A DNA stretch of 64,000 nt, taken from contig WOFQ01000083.1 of NCBI GenBank assembly GCA_012184525.1, positions 1 through 64,000 on the forward strand. Reading direction: 5' to 3'. The DNA is from Xenoacremonium recifei. Lineage: Eukaryota; Ascomycota; Sordariomycetes; Hypocreales; Nectriaceae. The notes beneath the pieces were generated by a model. It searched no databases, was not told where the DNA came from, and saw nothing but the letters and a program-made list of their open reading frames with translations. Position numbers and translations under genes: made by a program. Positions 32,815 to 42,638 of this stretch are shown here, piece by piece. Within the stretch, counting starts at the first letter, position 1. Each line of letters opens with the position of its first letter.

Positions 32815-33645
32815 CATGCCAAAAGCAATCCTATCCACGTTACCCTATACAAAGACCCGTCAAGGAGCGAGGAGTGTTCGGAAAGTGAAGACCGGTTGCA
32901 GGACATGCAAGTATGTCTACGGGGAAACGCAGTACAACGACCATGATTCAAACTGACAACTTCCTAGATTACGGCATAAAAAATGTGATGAAGTCAACCC
33001 AGCTTACTCTCAATGCACAAGCACGGGGCGGAAATGCGACTTTCCGTTGCCATTCAATTCCAACACTCCTAGATCAAGACTGCGACTGCCTGTTCCCAAC
33101 TCGCCCCAGTCATCCCGCAATCCAATACTCTACGTCAACGGAATAACAGCTAGTAGGAGCTACCGTCCAATCGGCCCGGGCTTCCGGATCATCTACGGAC
33201 CCTGACGCAGACTGAGACCAGCTTGTTAGATACTTTCGTTTCGAGTGTCCCCGAGAATTTTCAATATACTTCTCCTCAAACATCTGGGAGGATCTCGTCC
33301 TTCAAGCAGAGCAAACACAGCTTTGGGTATTTCATGCTACTCTAGCAATTAGTGCTTTAAGCAGGCAAAATTATTTCCCTGGTCTTTCAAGGATCCCATC
33401 TTCGTCACAGTTTGCTACACATCGTTATAACCGGCGATACAATTTCTAAACGGTCGACTAGATGCCACCAGCGATAGTGCCGGGCTTGTAGTTCTGGGTA
33501 GCCTGGTATTCATCAATATTGAATTCTTACAGCAAGCTCATGCTCTGGACCATGAGACGTCTGTATTGAGATCATCAGACATCATCTACATCCACCCAAA
33601 AGGAGGGTTATCAATTTTGAGCAATATGACTAAAATCTAGAAAGG
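32815..33645 (+). pseudogene. Decayed Zn2Cys6 transcription factor
   Basis: An ATG at 32815 leads into VRKVKTGCRTCK, then a 60-odd bp intron (GTATGT...CTAG), then LRHKKCDEVNPAYSQCTSTG. The fourth zinc-ligand cysteine of the cluster reads Tyr (TAC at about 33005, one G-to-A change from TGC). The downstream part is recognisable in pieces, YFRFECPREFSIYFSSNIWE and then FLNGRLDATSDSAGLVVLGS, as the activation domain of the fungal regulator family, but the pieces lie in different frames, with breaks near 33200 and 33435 and stops in between. Clearly non-functional. Confidence 0.75.
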
Positions 33646-33913
33646 CAAACTATCTAAGAACAATAAACAACTTCAAGTAGCTTTGTGTCATGTACAGAAT
33701 GGGATAGAGCTGTTTAAAAGCTTTGAATGCAGGGAAATAAAATAAGAGAGAGTGTTTATCCGTTCGCGAAACAGCTGAAAATAAAGCGAACCGGTAGGTA
33801 AGAAATCATCAAGTCCGCATGTAGGATATGTGGAAATCACAATCCGGAATCTGTAGCACAAATTGTACGTGCCACGATAGCCACAACTTCCAAGGATGAG
33901 CTTTCGCGTCTCC

Positions 33914-35062
33914 TCAGTCTTTGAAAACACCGCCAGAACGTATGACTTCCAGTGCAGTGTTGGTGTGATCCCACACCTTCTTTTTAAGCTTGTCCTTGTC
34001 CAGCGACTTGTATTTCTTTTGGGGATACGTGCTTCCGGCTGACCACGTCACAGCGTATGAACCATGCACAGCACTTTCATCACTTCCAGCGATGGCAAGG
34101 CTGCTGATTTCGATGCTGGCACTCCGCAGTTGTGCCGGGTAATATGACGGCGAAGCTAACGATACCATTCGTTGCCCGCACTCATTCAGGTCAACGTCAA
34201 GGCCGAGCAGGGGCATGATTTTGACAAACAAGAGGCGTATCCACCAGGAGTTGCTTTTACTGTTCATCCCTTCATGCACAACCAACCCGGGGAAGACATG
34301 TATCAAGCGTAGCTGACTCTGGTGCCTCTTGGCCAGTTCTTCGAAGAAGCATGTGTGCATATACACGACATGGGACCGTGCTTGAGAGTAGCTGTACCGA
34401 GATGGGTCGCGCAGCGATAGGTCATTCATGTAAAGTCTGGATTCCATGCCGGCAGCATAGACTGAGATGACAGCAGCAGGGAGCGGCGATCTCAGGAGCA
34501 GAGGCATGAGCGATGTGATGAATGCGATGCGACTATAGTAGAATCGCGCCATAGTCCCATCTATACCCTCTTTCGTGTCTAAGAGCAGGGGCGAGTGCCA
34601 TAGCAGTCAGTCTATCAAGCGTAGCTTTACGGGAAGAGGAATCAAGGATTGTTGCATTGTACCGTGTCTGGGCAGGAATATTGGTCCACCATGGGAAAGT
34701 AAAAGATAATCTATTCTGGCCGTCTGCCCCGTGGACACCGCATGTCGCATTTCAATGCGGTTGATATTGGCGCACGCATCGTCCACTTGCTCGATGAGCG
34801 ACAGGTCATCGACTTTGATGAAATAATATTCGCCTTGGTGATAGATATCCTGACATTCTGTCATGAGTTTCCTTGCTGCCTCAGCGTTGCGACCGACGAT
34901 GTATGCTCTTAGACCTTGTCCGTTGTGATTCACAGCCGCAGTTGCCAACGCCTTGAGGGTTAAGGACCCAAGGCCTCCTGTGCCGCCCGTGAAAACGGCC
35001 ACGGGAGGCTGGCTTTGCACCAAGTCGCGGTTGATGTTGTAGATGGCGTCCAAGGTAACCAT
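33914..35062 (-). CDS. Atypical short-chain dehydrogenase/reductase
   Basis: Two exons, complement(join(33914..34578,34663..35062)), 354 residues. The N-terminus has a Rossmann loop TGGTGGLG (25-32) followed by IVGRN, suiting NADP binding. The catalytic region is atypical: SVYAAGME supplies a serine, but the Tyr-x3-Lys motif reads YSYSQARSH without the lysine, as in fungal SDR-like proteins from secondary-metabolite clusters. The C-terminal part includes RLIHVFPGLVVHEG. The neighbouring regulator and FAD monooxygenase may form a small module with it. Substrate unknown; the altered motif leaves its catalytic status open. Confidence 0.82.
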
Positions 35063-35784
35063 AACGATAGACGATGCGAGTGAGCGATAAGTTGGGTTCG
35101 ACCTGTAACCGTAATCTCTCTTGCTCTCTTGCTATTCGGAGTATCTGGGCCCCTTTTATATTTACATATACGCCTTCATTACAATGGAAGATGTTCGTCA
35201 AGGGTTAGGAAAACAACCCGGGTGGGATGCCAAAGAAATCCTTGCTAATATTACGAGAAGCGGTGAGAAGCGGGCAGGGCGGAACCTGTATACAAATAGC
35301 GTCGGCCAATAACATCATTCTAATAAGATTCCAAGCTATCAGCCATGCAATTCAAGCACCTCCATGCCCAAGTAGTACCAGACTTCGCTGACGCGAACCG
35401 TCCAGCGCGGAGATCACGCTGTGGATACAATCAACCAACGAAAGAGGCGCTAGGAGTCTTTCGGTTGGAGCAATCCGAGGCGGGCTTTTGGGCCTGGGGT
35501 GTGACTGGTTGTACACTGACGTGGCGGACAGGCACGAAATCCGAACCCGAGCTTTAGCGCGAGACAAGGAATTACCATTTTTCTGACTGGGTAGTTCACC
35601 TCCCATCTATGACGTTGACGATGTATGCGGACGCATTCATTTACACGCGCCGGCAATAGAGAAAAGACCGGCTTTGCACGGAACATGCCCACTGCCTTGC
35701 ACCCTTGGACCTTCACTTCAAACAGATCTACGGAGTCACCCAGACAACCGCGTTGATCTATCCCATCAAAGGGAGCGCCACGTA
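35063..35784. other. Divergent intergenic region, SDR and regulator promoters
   Basis: No supported gene; short overlapping frames only. Confidence 0.55.
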
Positions 35785-37065
35785 ATGGATGAGGAAAATC
35801 CCACGGACCAGGAGCGAGCCGCAGTGTCAGGCTTCGGTCAATGGCCACCTTCTATGATACGACAAACAGATATAGCACCTCCGCCGAAGCGCTCGCACAA
35901 GAAGTCGCGCCTTGGCTGCACTAGTTGCAAGCTGCGCAAGGTGAAATGCGATGAGGCCCGCCCAGCTTGTCGCGCCTGTCGGATGCGCCGGTCAGCATGC
36001 GAATATGTGCCAGTGACTCCGAGGAGGCTTCCTGGTTCATCGTCTTCGCTAGGTATGCGAACTTCAAGAGTCTTGTCTGAGCAAAGCGTCATCGGACCGG
36101 AACGCATCGTCAAGGAGCCCTTATTCTGCCTCCCGTCCACTGATAGTGTGGATATGAAGCTGCTGTGGTTCTATACAACGACGACGCACAAGTCGCTGTC
36201 TTACCCAGACGACAAGCAACGTCCCATGGACGACATGCTACAAACAGTCATGGTACAGCATGCCTTCGGGGCACCCTTCCTCATGGACTCGATCCTCGAA
36301 CTTGCATGCTGGCACATGCAGACATTGGGGCACGCGCCAGATCCTACCCGAGCCTTGATATATCGGGCCAGATCTTTGGAGGGATATCGCAAAGCTATCG
36401 AAGATGCAAATCCCAGCACATACGGCCCTCTCCTGGCCAACTGCGTACTTCGGCCCATGCTCGCGACGCAGTTCTTCCAGGACCAATCGGACGAAGAGCT
36501 CTACATTCTAGATTGGATGCTCTTGTGGCGAGGCGTACAGTCGATTATCAACATCACCAGTCTGTCGTCAATCAATGGCAGTGGCATGGGGCCATTATTT
36601 GCTCGGCCACCCATGGATCTCGGCATGTCCGCCATCGCCGTTCCTAAAGAGCTACTGCTCATGACATCCTTTATAGATCACGATGACCCAGATCTTGCCG
36701 AGACCCAAACCTACCAAGATGGCCTACGGGCACTGGGCTCCCTCTTCGACAACCTCCGTAACGGTATCGACTCAATTATGGTTCTCCGTATCGTCACGTG
36801 GGGGACCGTGCCGCTCAATCGTCTCGTCGATCTTGCACGGGCCGGACGACCAAGAGCGCTCGTAATTATAGCGCACTATGCTGTCTTCTTGAAGCTGCTG
36901 CAGGATATATGGTGGTTGGCAGGAGTTGGGAACCGATCTATTAAAGCCATCTGTCAGAAGCTTGGCTCTGATTGGCAAAGATTTCTGAGTATTCCCTTGT
37001 CGGCATTACTGGTAGAGGACTCTGTAGATTTGTGTCGTGTGCTTTTAGGTGGTAAGAATTGGTAG
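35785..37065 (+). CDS. Zn2Cys6 transcription factor (Upc2-like layout)
   Basis: Single exon, 426 residues from the ATG at 35785; the frame extends upstream but only with a TTG. The zinc cluster SRLGCTSCKLRKVKCDEARP (Cys45-Cys72) lies close to the N-terminus, with the basic KRSHKKSR segment before it. The rest resembles the sterol-uptake-control type of fungal regulator: LLWFYTTTTHKSLS, HAFGAPFLMDSILELACWH, YRKAIEDANPSTYGPLL. It is divergent from the SDR and upstream of an FAD monooxygenase on the same strand, so a pathway-specific role is plausible but unproven. Confidence 0.88.
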   Translation: MDEENPTDQERAAVSGFGQWPPSMIRQTDIAPPPKRSHKKSRLGCTSCKLRKVKCDEARPACRACRMRRSACEYVPVTPRRLPGSSSSLGMRTSRVLSEQSVIGPERIVKEPLFCLPSTDSVDMKLLWFYTTTTHKSLSYPDDKQRPMDDMLQTVMVQHAFGAPFLMDSILELACWHMQTLGHAPDPTRALIYRARSLEGYRKAIEDANPSTYGPLLANCVLRPMLATQFFQDQSDEELYILDWMLLWRGVQSIINITSLSSINGSGMGPLFARPPMDLGMSAIAVPKELLLMTSFIDHDDPDLAETQTYQDGLRALGSLFDNLRNGIDSIMVLRIVTWGTVPLNRLVDLARAGRPRALVIIAHYAVFLKLLQDIWWLAGVGNRSIKAICQKLGSDWQRFLSIPLSALLVEDSVDLCRVLLGGKNW

Positions 37066-37503
37066 CGATATTTTAAGTCTCTCGAAACCGAGAGTGATGT
37101 AGACTTGTTGACAGAAGTAAAGACAAAGGAAGCTTTGGCTCGCAGTAGCCGCCATGGGACCGAACTAGAACATGAGATGTGTGTGGCTCTACTAAATAAG
37201 TGACGCAAGTAGCATGGCCACCACTCAGAGGCCTGAAAATTGCCGTGATCGGGTTCGCTTTCGTTGGAATCTTTTCAAGCAGCCCCACCATCAATCCCGA
37301 ATCCGATGTCTCACAAGTCAGGATGAGGCTTGCATTAGAGGTTCAGTTCCTCCAGCCTTGTCATCAAGTCGTACTTGCAGAATATTTAAGAAGGGTTGAT
37401 AGTTTGCATGTCCATTTTGTTATCCTGAAATTATTCCCGTTCACTCACGGGGAATTTCATTTGAAACTGTTCGAGGCTGGCATATCGCACGGAGAACGGG
37501 TTA
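37066..37503. other. Intergenic, promoter of the FAD monooxygenase
   Basis: No gene seen. Confidence 0.55.
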
Positions 37504-38861
37504 ATGATGAGCACTCCAAAACCAACCGCTATCATCGTTGGCGGTGGGCCAGTTGGACTTACCACGGCATTAGGACTTGAACGGGCTAACATTGACTTCG
37601 TCCTTCTGGAGGAACGAAGCAGCGTAGTTTTCGAAGGTGGATCGGACATGACCCTGCTACCCATGACAATGCACACTCTCGACCAGTTGAATCTCCTCGA
37701 GCCTCTATCCAAAGTGTGGCAACCTGTATCGGAGATTTCGCGCATAGATCATCAAGGTCGACCTATGGGTATATTAAGTATATTTCGCTATATGCGAGAG
37801 AGGTTTGTGCAGCATTTATTTGACTATAGACGGTGGTACCTGGCTGATTGCAACCTCGCTTCTGCAGTACTGGGTATTACCCTGGTGTCCTGAGCAGACA
37901 CAGCTTGCTACAGACATTATACAAAGCTTTTTCAAAGAAGTCGCAACGCCAAATACTAACGGGAAAGACAATATCTGGCATTAACAGCACGCCCGAGGGT
38001 GTCACTGTCTCTTGCACAGACGACACGTCTTACGACGGAGCGTTTGTTATTGGGGCCGATGGTGCTTATAGCGCCGTTCGAACCCATATGCGACAGCTGG
38101 CACTAAATGCAGGAGATTCCGACATTAATGAAGAGGACCCTTTCATCATTAATTACCAGGCACTCTGGGTGCGTTTTCCAGCTGCCAGATTGCCAGGGTG
38201 CAAGCCAGGGTCAGCAACTGAAACACATGGGTTTGGAATCGCAACACAGCTCTTTGTGGGCGAGAAAACTGCCACAGTTGGAGTGTATAGAAAAGTGCCC
38301 ATCCCGGCACGGACTTCGGCGCGGTATAGTGAGGAGGACGAGGCAGTTCTGATCAAAGAGTGCGGGCATTTACCATTGCTCACCGAGAGCGGGGGCAATG
38401 CTGCTATCTGCCTGAGAGATGTCTACGAGGCTCGGCTGGGATCTGGACTTGTTGATTTAGAAGAGGGTGTTCTCCCGTATTGGAGATGGGGAGGCCGGAT
38501 TGTCCTGGTTGGAGACGCAGCCCACAAGTTTACGCCCAGTACGGGATCCGGTTTGAACTTCGGAATCATGGACTCCGTCGTCCTGGTGAACCAGCTCTGT
38601 GCCTTTACGAAGATTGATGATTGTAATCAGAATCAATCAGCAACTTGCCGAGCCTTCGAAGCATACCAGGAGGAACGGTATAGGGCTGTGCTGGCAGGCT
38701 GCCAACAAGCGAGCCGGGCCACGGCCATGGCCACATGGGCTACCCGAGGCTTGAGACTTCTTGATCAATACGTCCTGCCCAATTCTTTGGTACAGTGGCT
38801 TGTGGGAGAGCTAATCGCATCTAAGGCACGAAGGACTGGAGTTATAGGGTTTAAATCTTAG
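37504..38861 (+). CDS. FAD-dependent aromatic-type monooxygenase
   Basis: Two exons (37504..37802, 37868..38861), 430 residues. Class A flavoprotein hydroxylase: FAD loop VGGGPVGLTTALGLERANID at 12-31, the DG motif (VIGADGAYSAVR) and the GD motif (LVGDAAHKFTPSTGSGLNFG) that contacts the FAD ribityl and pyrophosphate. The intron (GTTTGT...CTGCAG) is fixed by restoring a GYYPGVLSRHSLLQTLY segment, where family members have GY.P....R..LL..LY. Members include salicylate and 6-hydroxynicotinate hydroxylases as well as fungal PaxM-like epoxidases. In this setting it could convert protocatechuate or a hydroxybenzoate to hydroxyquinol, the step otherwise missing here (inference). A PaxM-like secondary-metabolite role is the main alternative. 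Confidence 0.88.
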
Positions 38862-39118
38862 AATATCACCGCGCGTCGACATGTTGGAAAGAAACTCGTA
38901 CATCGGCACGCGGCAAAATGAAATGTCTCCTCAGATGACTTTATAGGTCTCCCACTTGGAAAGAAAGTGAAGGCAGGAAATTTGTGAACATGGTTTGTCA
39001 CCAAGTTCAGAAATTAATACACATGACCGGAGAACAATTATTGTCGCGAAGCACATGTCGACGGGTTGGAATCGAGCACCCTTTGATCATGCCCTTCCTT
39101 CCCCCATTGCTTGCAGCT

Positions 39119-40876
39119 CTAAACCGTTTCGACATGTTTCCCTGTCTCCTGCTGCTCCTGCTTCTCTGTTGCAGTTTCATGTATGGTCTCACGGAACTCT
39201 TGATCGAGCTCACGCAGCTGTCCCATGACCTGTTTATGCGCCTTCCACGGCTTGAGGTCGTTGGAAAACAGCAGGTCCATCTGCTCCAGCGGTACACCCT
39301 TTGTCTCAGGAAGAAGTATATAGACATAGATTGCCGACAGAATCTGCAGCGCAGCGAACAAAAAGAAGACGCCGTAATCCATCTTGCTAAACATCTGCGG
39401 TGTGAAACGGGCGACGATGAAGTTCCAGAACCAATTGTTGGCGGCTGCAAAAGCCTGGCCAAGACTTCGCATATTCTGGTCCATGATCTCGCTGGCTACG
39501 ACCCACGGTGTTCCGCTCCAGGACGGAGTATAGCAGATTGTCCAAAGATAGAAAAAAGCAATCGCTGCCGTGCCGCCCGGCGTTTGTTTGTTGTCGGTAG
39601 CCGAGGGATGCGCAACTGCGATGTAACCACCGACAATCCAGAGGCAAATGGAGCCACAAAGACCTCCTGCAATTAGAAGGTTTCGTCTACCAAATTGATC
39701 AATCAAAACCAAAATCCAGACGATGGTTACAGCAGTCTTGATGACACCAAATATACCCGTAGACAAGAGCCCGCTGTTAGTACCAGTGACACCAATGCTC
39801 TTGAAAACTGTTGGAGAGTAATACTAGGCCAGGACATGAGCTCAGGGACCGATTGGCTTTCAGGTGTAGAAGTGACTCACGTTGATAGCGTTGATTCCAG
39901 ATCCGTTCTGCCAGAAAAATAAACTCCCAGCAAGGAACATACGAAAACGGATGTTCGAATTGTTCCAGAACTCTTTGAACGGAGCATTAAAACCGAGGCC
40001 AATAGAAGAGGCTTGTGCCTCAATAGCTTGATCAATTTGAGCAATCTCCTCCTGAAGATAAATATGGTCGGCCGGAAGGTTACGGAGACGAGTCAGTACT
40101 CGAATACCCTTCTCTCGTTTACCGTTGCTCATTAGCCATCGGGGGCTCTCGTCGGTGAACAGCGCGCCTGCGATAAGAATGCCGGCAGGTATGAGTTGGA
40201 CGGCGAAAGGGATCAACCATTGCTTATGAGAAGGGGCCATTGTCTTGCTGAGAGCGTACTGGTTCGTCATATCTATTAGCACGGCTTGTGTTTCTCTATA
40301 CGCACGGGCGATATGAAAGTGAGAATAGGTACTCACGTTGATCCAGAAGCCGACAAGGCCGCCAGTTTGCCATCCGACTTCCCACATACCGACTAGACGG
40401 CCACGGATGGCTGGTGGCGAGAGTTCAGAGATATAGATAGGAATTAGATTCGAGATGGCGCCGATACTGAGACCGGCAATGGCCCTGCCAGCATATAGGG
40501 GTGCCAGACCACGCGCATGATCGGCAGCCAGCATGATACCGGCACCGAGCATGAAAACGGGGCCAAACAATAACAGACCAAGTCGACGGCCCAGAAAATG
40601 TCCCGCCAGATATGCCAATATAGCGCCGAAGAAGGCTCCTGCCTGGTAGGTTGAGACGATATTGGCTGAAATCAGGTTCACCTCGGAGGTCGACTTGTTG
40701 CCAAAACCGAATTCGTCCTTAAAGGAATCCAGAGCGATGGTACCGCCGATGAACGCGCTGTCATAACCAATTGTAGCAGCACCGGCCGAGGCGATAGCGG
40801 CAAAGAGGTACGTCCTGAAGTTGTAGATTTCCGTCGGCGTGGGCCGGTCCTCTTCTTTCTTGGCTAGGAAACGCAT
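39119..40876 (-). CDS. qutD: Quinate permease (QutD type)
   Basis: Three exons, complement(join(39119..39823,39881..40258,40337..40876)), 540 residues, 12 membrane segments. The N-terminus (EEDRPTPTEIYNFRTYLFAA, then GYDSAFIGGT) and the segments FFWQNGSGINAIN, TPSWSGTPWVVASEI and RFTPQMFSKMDYGVFF are those of characterised fungal quinate permeases. The first intron was placed at GTGAGT (40336) to CAG (40259), giving GFWINYALSKTMAP, which aligns with QutD. The start is the ATG at 40876, since further upstream the frame runs into a poorly conserved extension. Plasma-membrane proton symport of quinate is the family role. Closest gene downstream of the FAD monooxygenase, convergent with it. Confidence 0.9.
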
Positions 40877-41615
40877 TGTGAACCCTCTGCAATTGATTGT
40901 TGCTCTTCTCAAACGACTTTGATGGTTTATGACTGAGCAACCTCGAGGGTAGACTTGATGGAGATGAAGAAGAAAAGGAGGATTGTCTTTAAGTGTTTGG
41001 TGGCCAGCTGGTGCTCTGCATGATTCATGTTCACGACCCTTGCCAAGCCTTGGGGTACCCCGGACTTCTCGGTGTCGTTAGTCTATTCGCCGGGCAAGAA
41101 TCCCGATAATAGTATGTGACGAGGAATGAATCTTTTGCCGATGAAAATTCGGTATACCCCACGGGGCCCCAAATCTACCCCCCGCCCCAGTTCGCGTGCA
41201 AGAGGTGGAGACGGCTTACCTGCTCATGCTGTTCTTTTCTGTACTCTACTGACTCAGGCACGAGTAGGTAAGTTTGCATGCACAATACAGAGGAGCAGAA
41301 TGTTCAGACCAGTAAGAGATTGGCAAGAGCACCTATTATTATTTGTATGCCTATAGACACAGAGTGGAAATCGAGATGCATCTCAAAGAACAACTGCTCA
41401 TATCCCCAATCTGCGGCGCAAGCGTTACTTTGCGTTGGGGATCTATTTGCCAGATCCCTTGGAAAATTCACCGATAACTAGGCATATTATGAAATAGAAA
41501 GTCTTCAGATTCCGAGAGTCAAGTTTGATTTTCTTCCGAAGTCTCTTATTGAATCTTCGAGCACACCGTTGGGGTTTCGTGCATTATCTGCGCCTCCACT
41601 GCCCTCTCGTCGGCA
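40877..41615. other. Intergenic, permease promoter
   Basis: No gene. Contains TCGGTATACCCCAC at 41149-41162 and a palindromic GGGGTACCCC near 41051. Confidence 0.55.
41149..41162 (-). promoter_or_regulatory. Candidate cluster regulatory element, permease promoter
   Basis: TCGGTATACCCCAC, 12 of 14 bases identical to the element 185 bp upstream of the qutC-type gene and in the same orientation relative to the gene it precedes. It lies about 270 bp upstream of the permease ATG. Confidence 0.3.
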
Positions 41616-42050
41616 TTACATGTTTTGAACTGCGTGCTCGATCGCAAATTTGTACCCATGAATGCCCAAACCCATTATTACCGCCGTGGCCTTATCACTT
41701 AGGTAGCTGTGGTGTCGAAATGCTTCCCGTGTGTGAGTATTAGAGATATGTATTTCGATAAAGGGGATCTCAACGCCCAGTAATGCATCCCGAATAGCAA
41801 CACTGGTGTGAGTGAAGGCAGCAGGGTTAATTATTACGACATCCACGTTTCCACGGGCCGCATGAAGTCGATCGATAATTGCGCCTTCATGATTCGACTG
41901 GAAAACTTCTAATGATGCGCCAAGGCTTTCCGCTTGCGCCTTTGCGTTGGTCTCTACATCGACGAGAGTGCTGTACCCGTAGATGTGAGGTTCTCTGAGT
42001 CCAAGGAGGTTCAGATTAGGTCCATTGATAAGCAGAACAGATTTCCCCAT
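41616..42050 (-). CDS. qutE: Catabolic 3-dehydroquinase, type II (QutE/qa-2)
   Basis: Single exon, 144 residues. Type II dehydroquinase converts 3-dehydroquinate to 3-dehydroshikimate by trans elimination. Seen: LLINGPNLNLLGLREPHIYG with the catalytic Tyr24, the EGAIIDRLH loop, NPAAFTHTSVAIRDAL (Asn75, His81), the catalytic-site EIHISN (His101) and Arg108/Arg112. The length is typical for this dodecameric enzyme. In fungi type II enzymes serve catabolism, while the biosynthetic step is done by the AROM protein, so this gene alone marks the region as a quinate-utilisation locus. Followed on the same strand by the permease. Confidence 0.95.
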   Translation of the reverse strand: MGKSVLLINGPNLNLLGLREPHIYGYSTLVDVETNAKAQAESLGASLEVFQSNHEGAIIDRLHAARGNVDVVIINPAAFTHTSVAIRDALLGVEIPFIEIHISNTHTREAFRHHSYLSDKATAVIMGLGIHGYKFAIEHAVQNM

Positions 42051-42638
42051 GATGAATCCAGGAAGAGTTCAAGGCTTCGAGGATAATATGCTTGGGGGTG
42101 TCGTACGACAATCGGGTGAATTTGCCTTCGGTAATTTGGATAGGATGATACACCGGTACTTCATGGCATACCCTAGATCCTGGTCTCGTTCCTATTTATG
42201 CCACTGCAATCCGTTTCCGGCACCAGATTTGGGTTTACACGCGTGCGGGGTCCCAACCCACGGCAAAATTCATGTCCGGGTATCGATCCACTTACCACTC
42301 GGCACCTATTCATGTGCTAGGATCAAGGCACAATGATCTAATTTGCAAGAAGCAGATGGTGTAATTGAGCAGATCAGTCTGTTTCCTTCTCTTCCGTTCA
42401 TTTCGTCGAAATTGGCGGAGTCTAGTCACAGGCTATCGACAGCCGTTCCGATGAAGATTATGCAACCTGTCCTTGCCCTCCAACCCTTGTCAAGTCTTGT
42501 CTGCCCCTAATACTGGCATAATTATGTGAAGATCTAGAGACGGTCTCCTCGCTTTGGATAGAATGGTTTGCACAACTGAAAGAAAATTGACTTTTTTTCC
42601 TTTGATAAACCCTTACCTTTTTAGGGGTTCTAGCTAGA
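42051..42638. other. Intergenic, dehydroquinase promoter
   Basis: No gene. Contains GGCATACCCT near 42165, a loose copy of the element seen upstream of the qutC- and qutD-type genes. Confidence 0.5.

Noticed and set aside
38984..39676. 230-residue plus-strand frame
   Set aside because: It is antisense to the third exon of the QutD-type permease, whose strong conservation explains the open frame.
40259..40336. In-frame read-through of the first permease intron (extra loop VSTYSHFHIARAY)
   Set aside because: The segment has perfect GTGAGT and CAG ends and removing it restores alignment with quinate permeases (GFWINYALSKTMAP).
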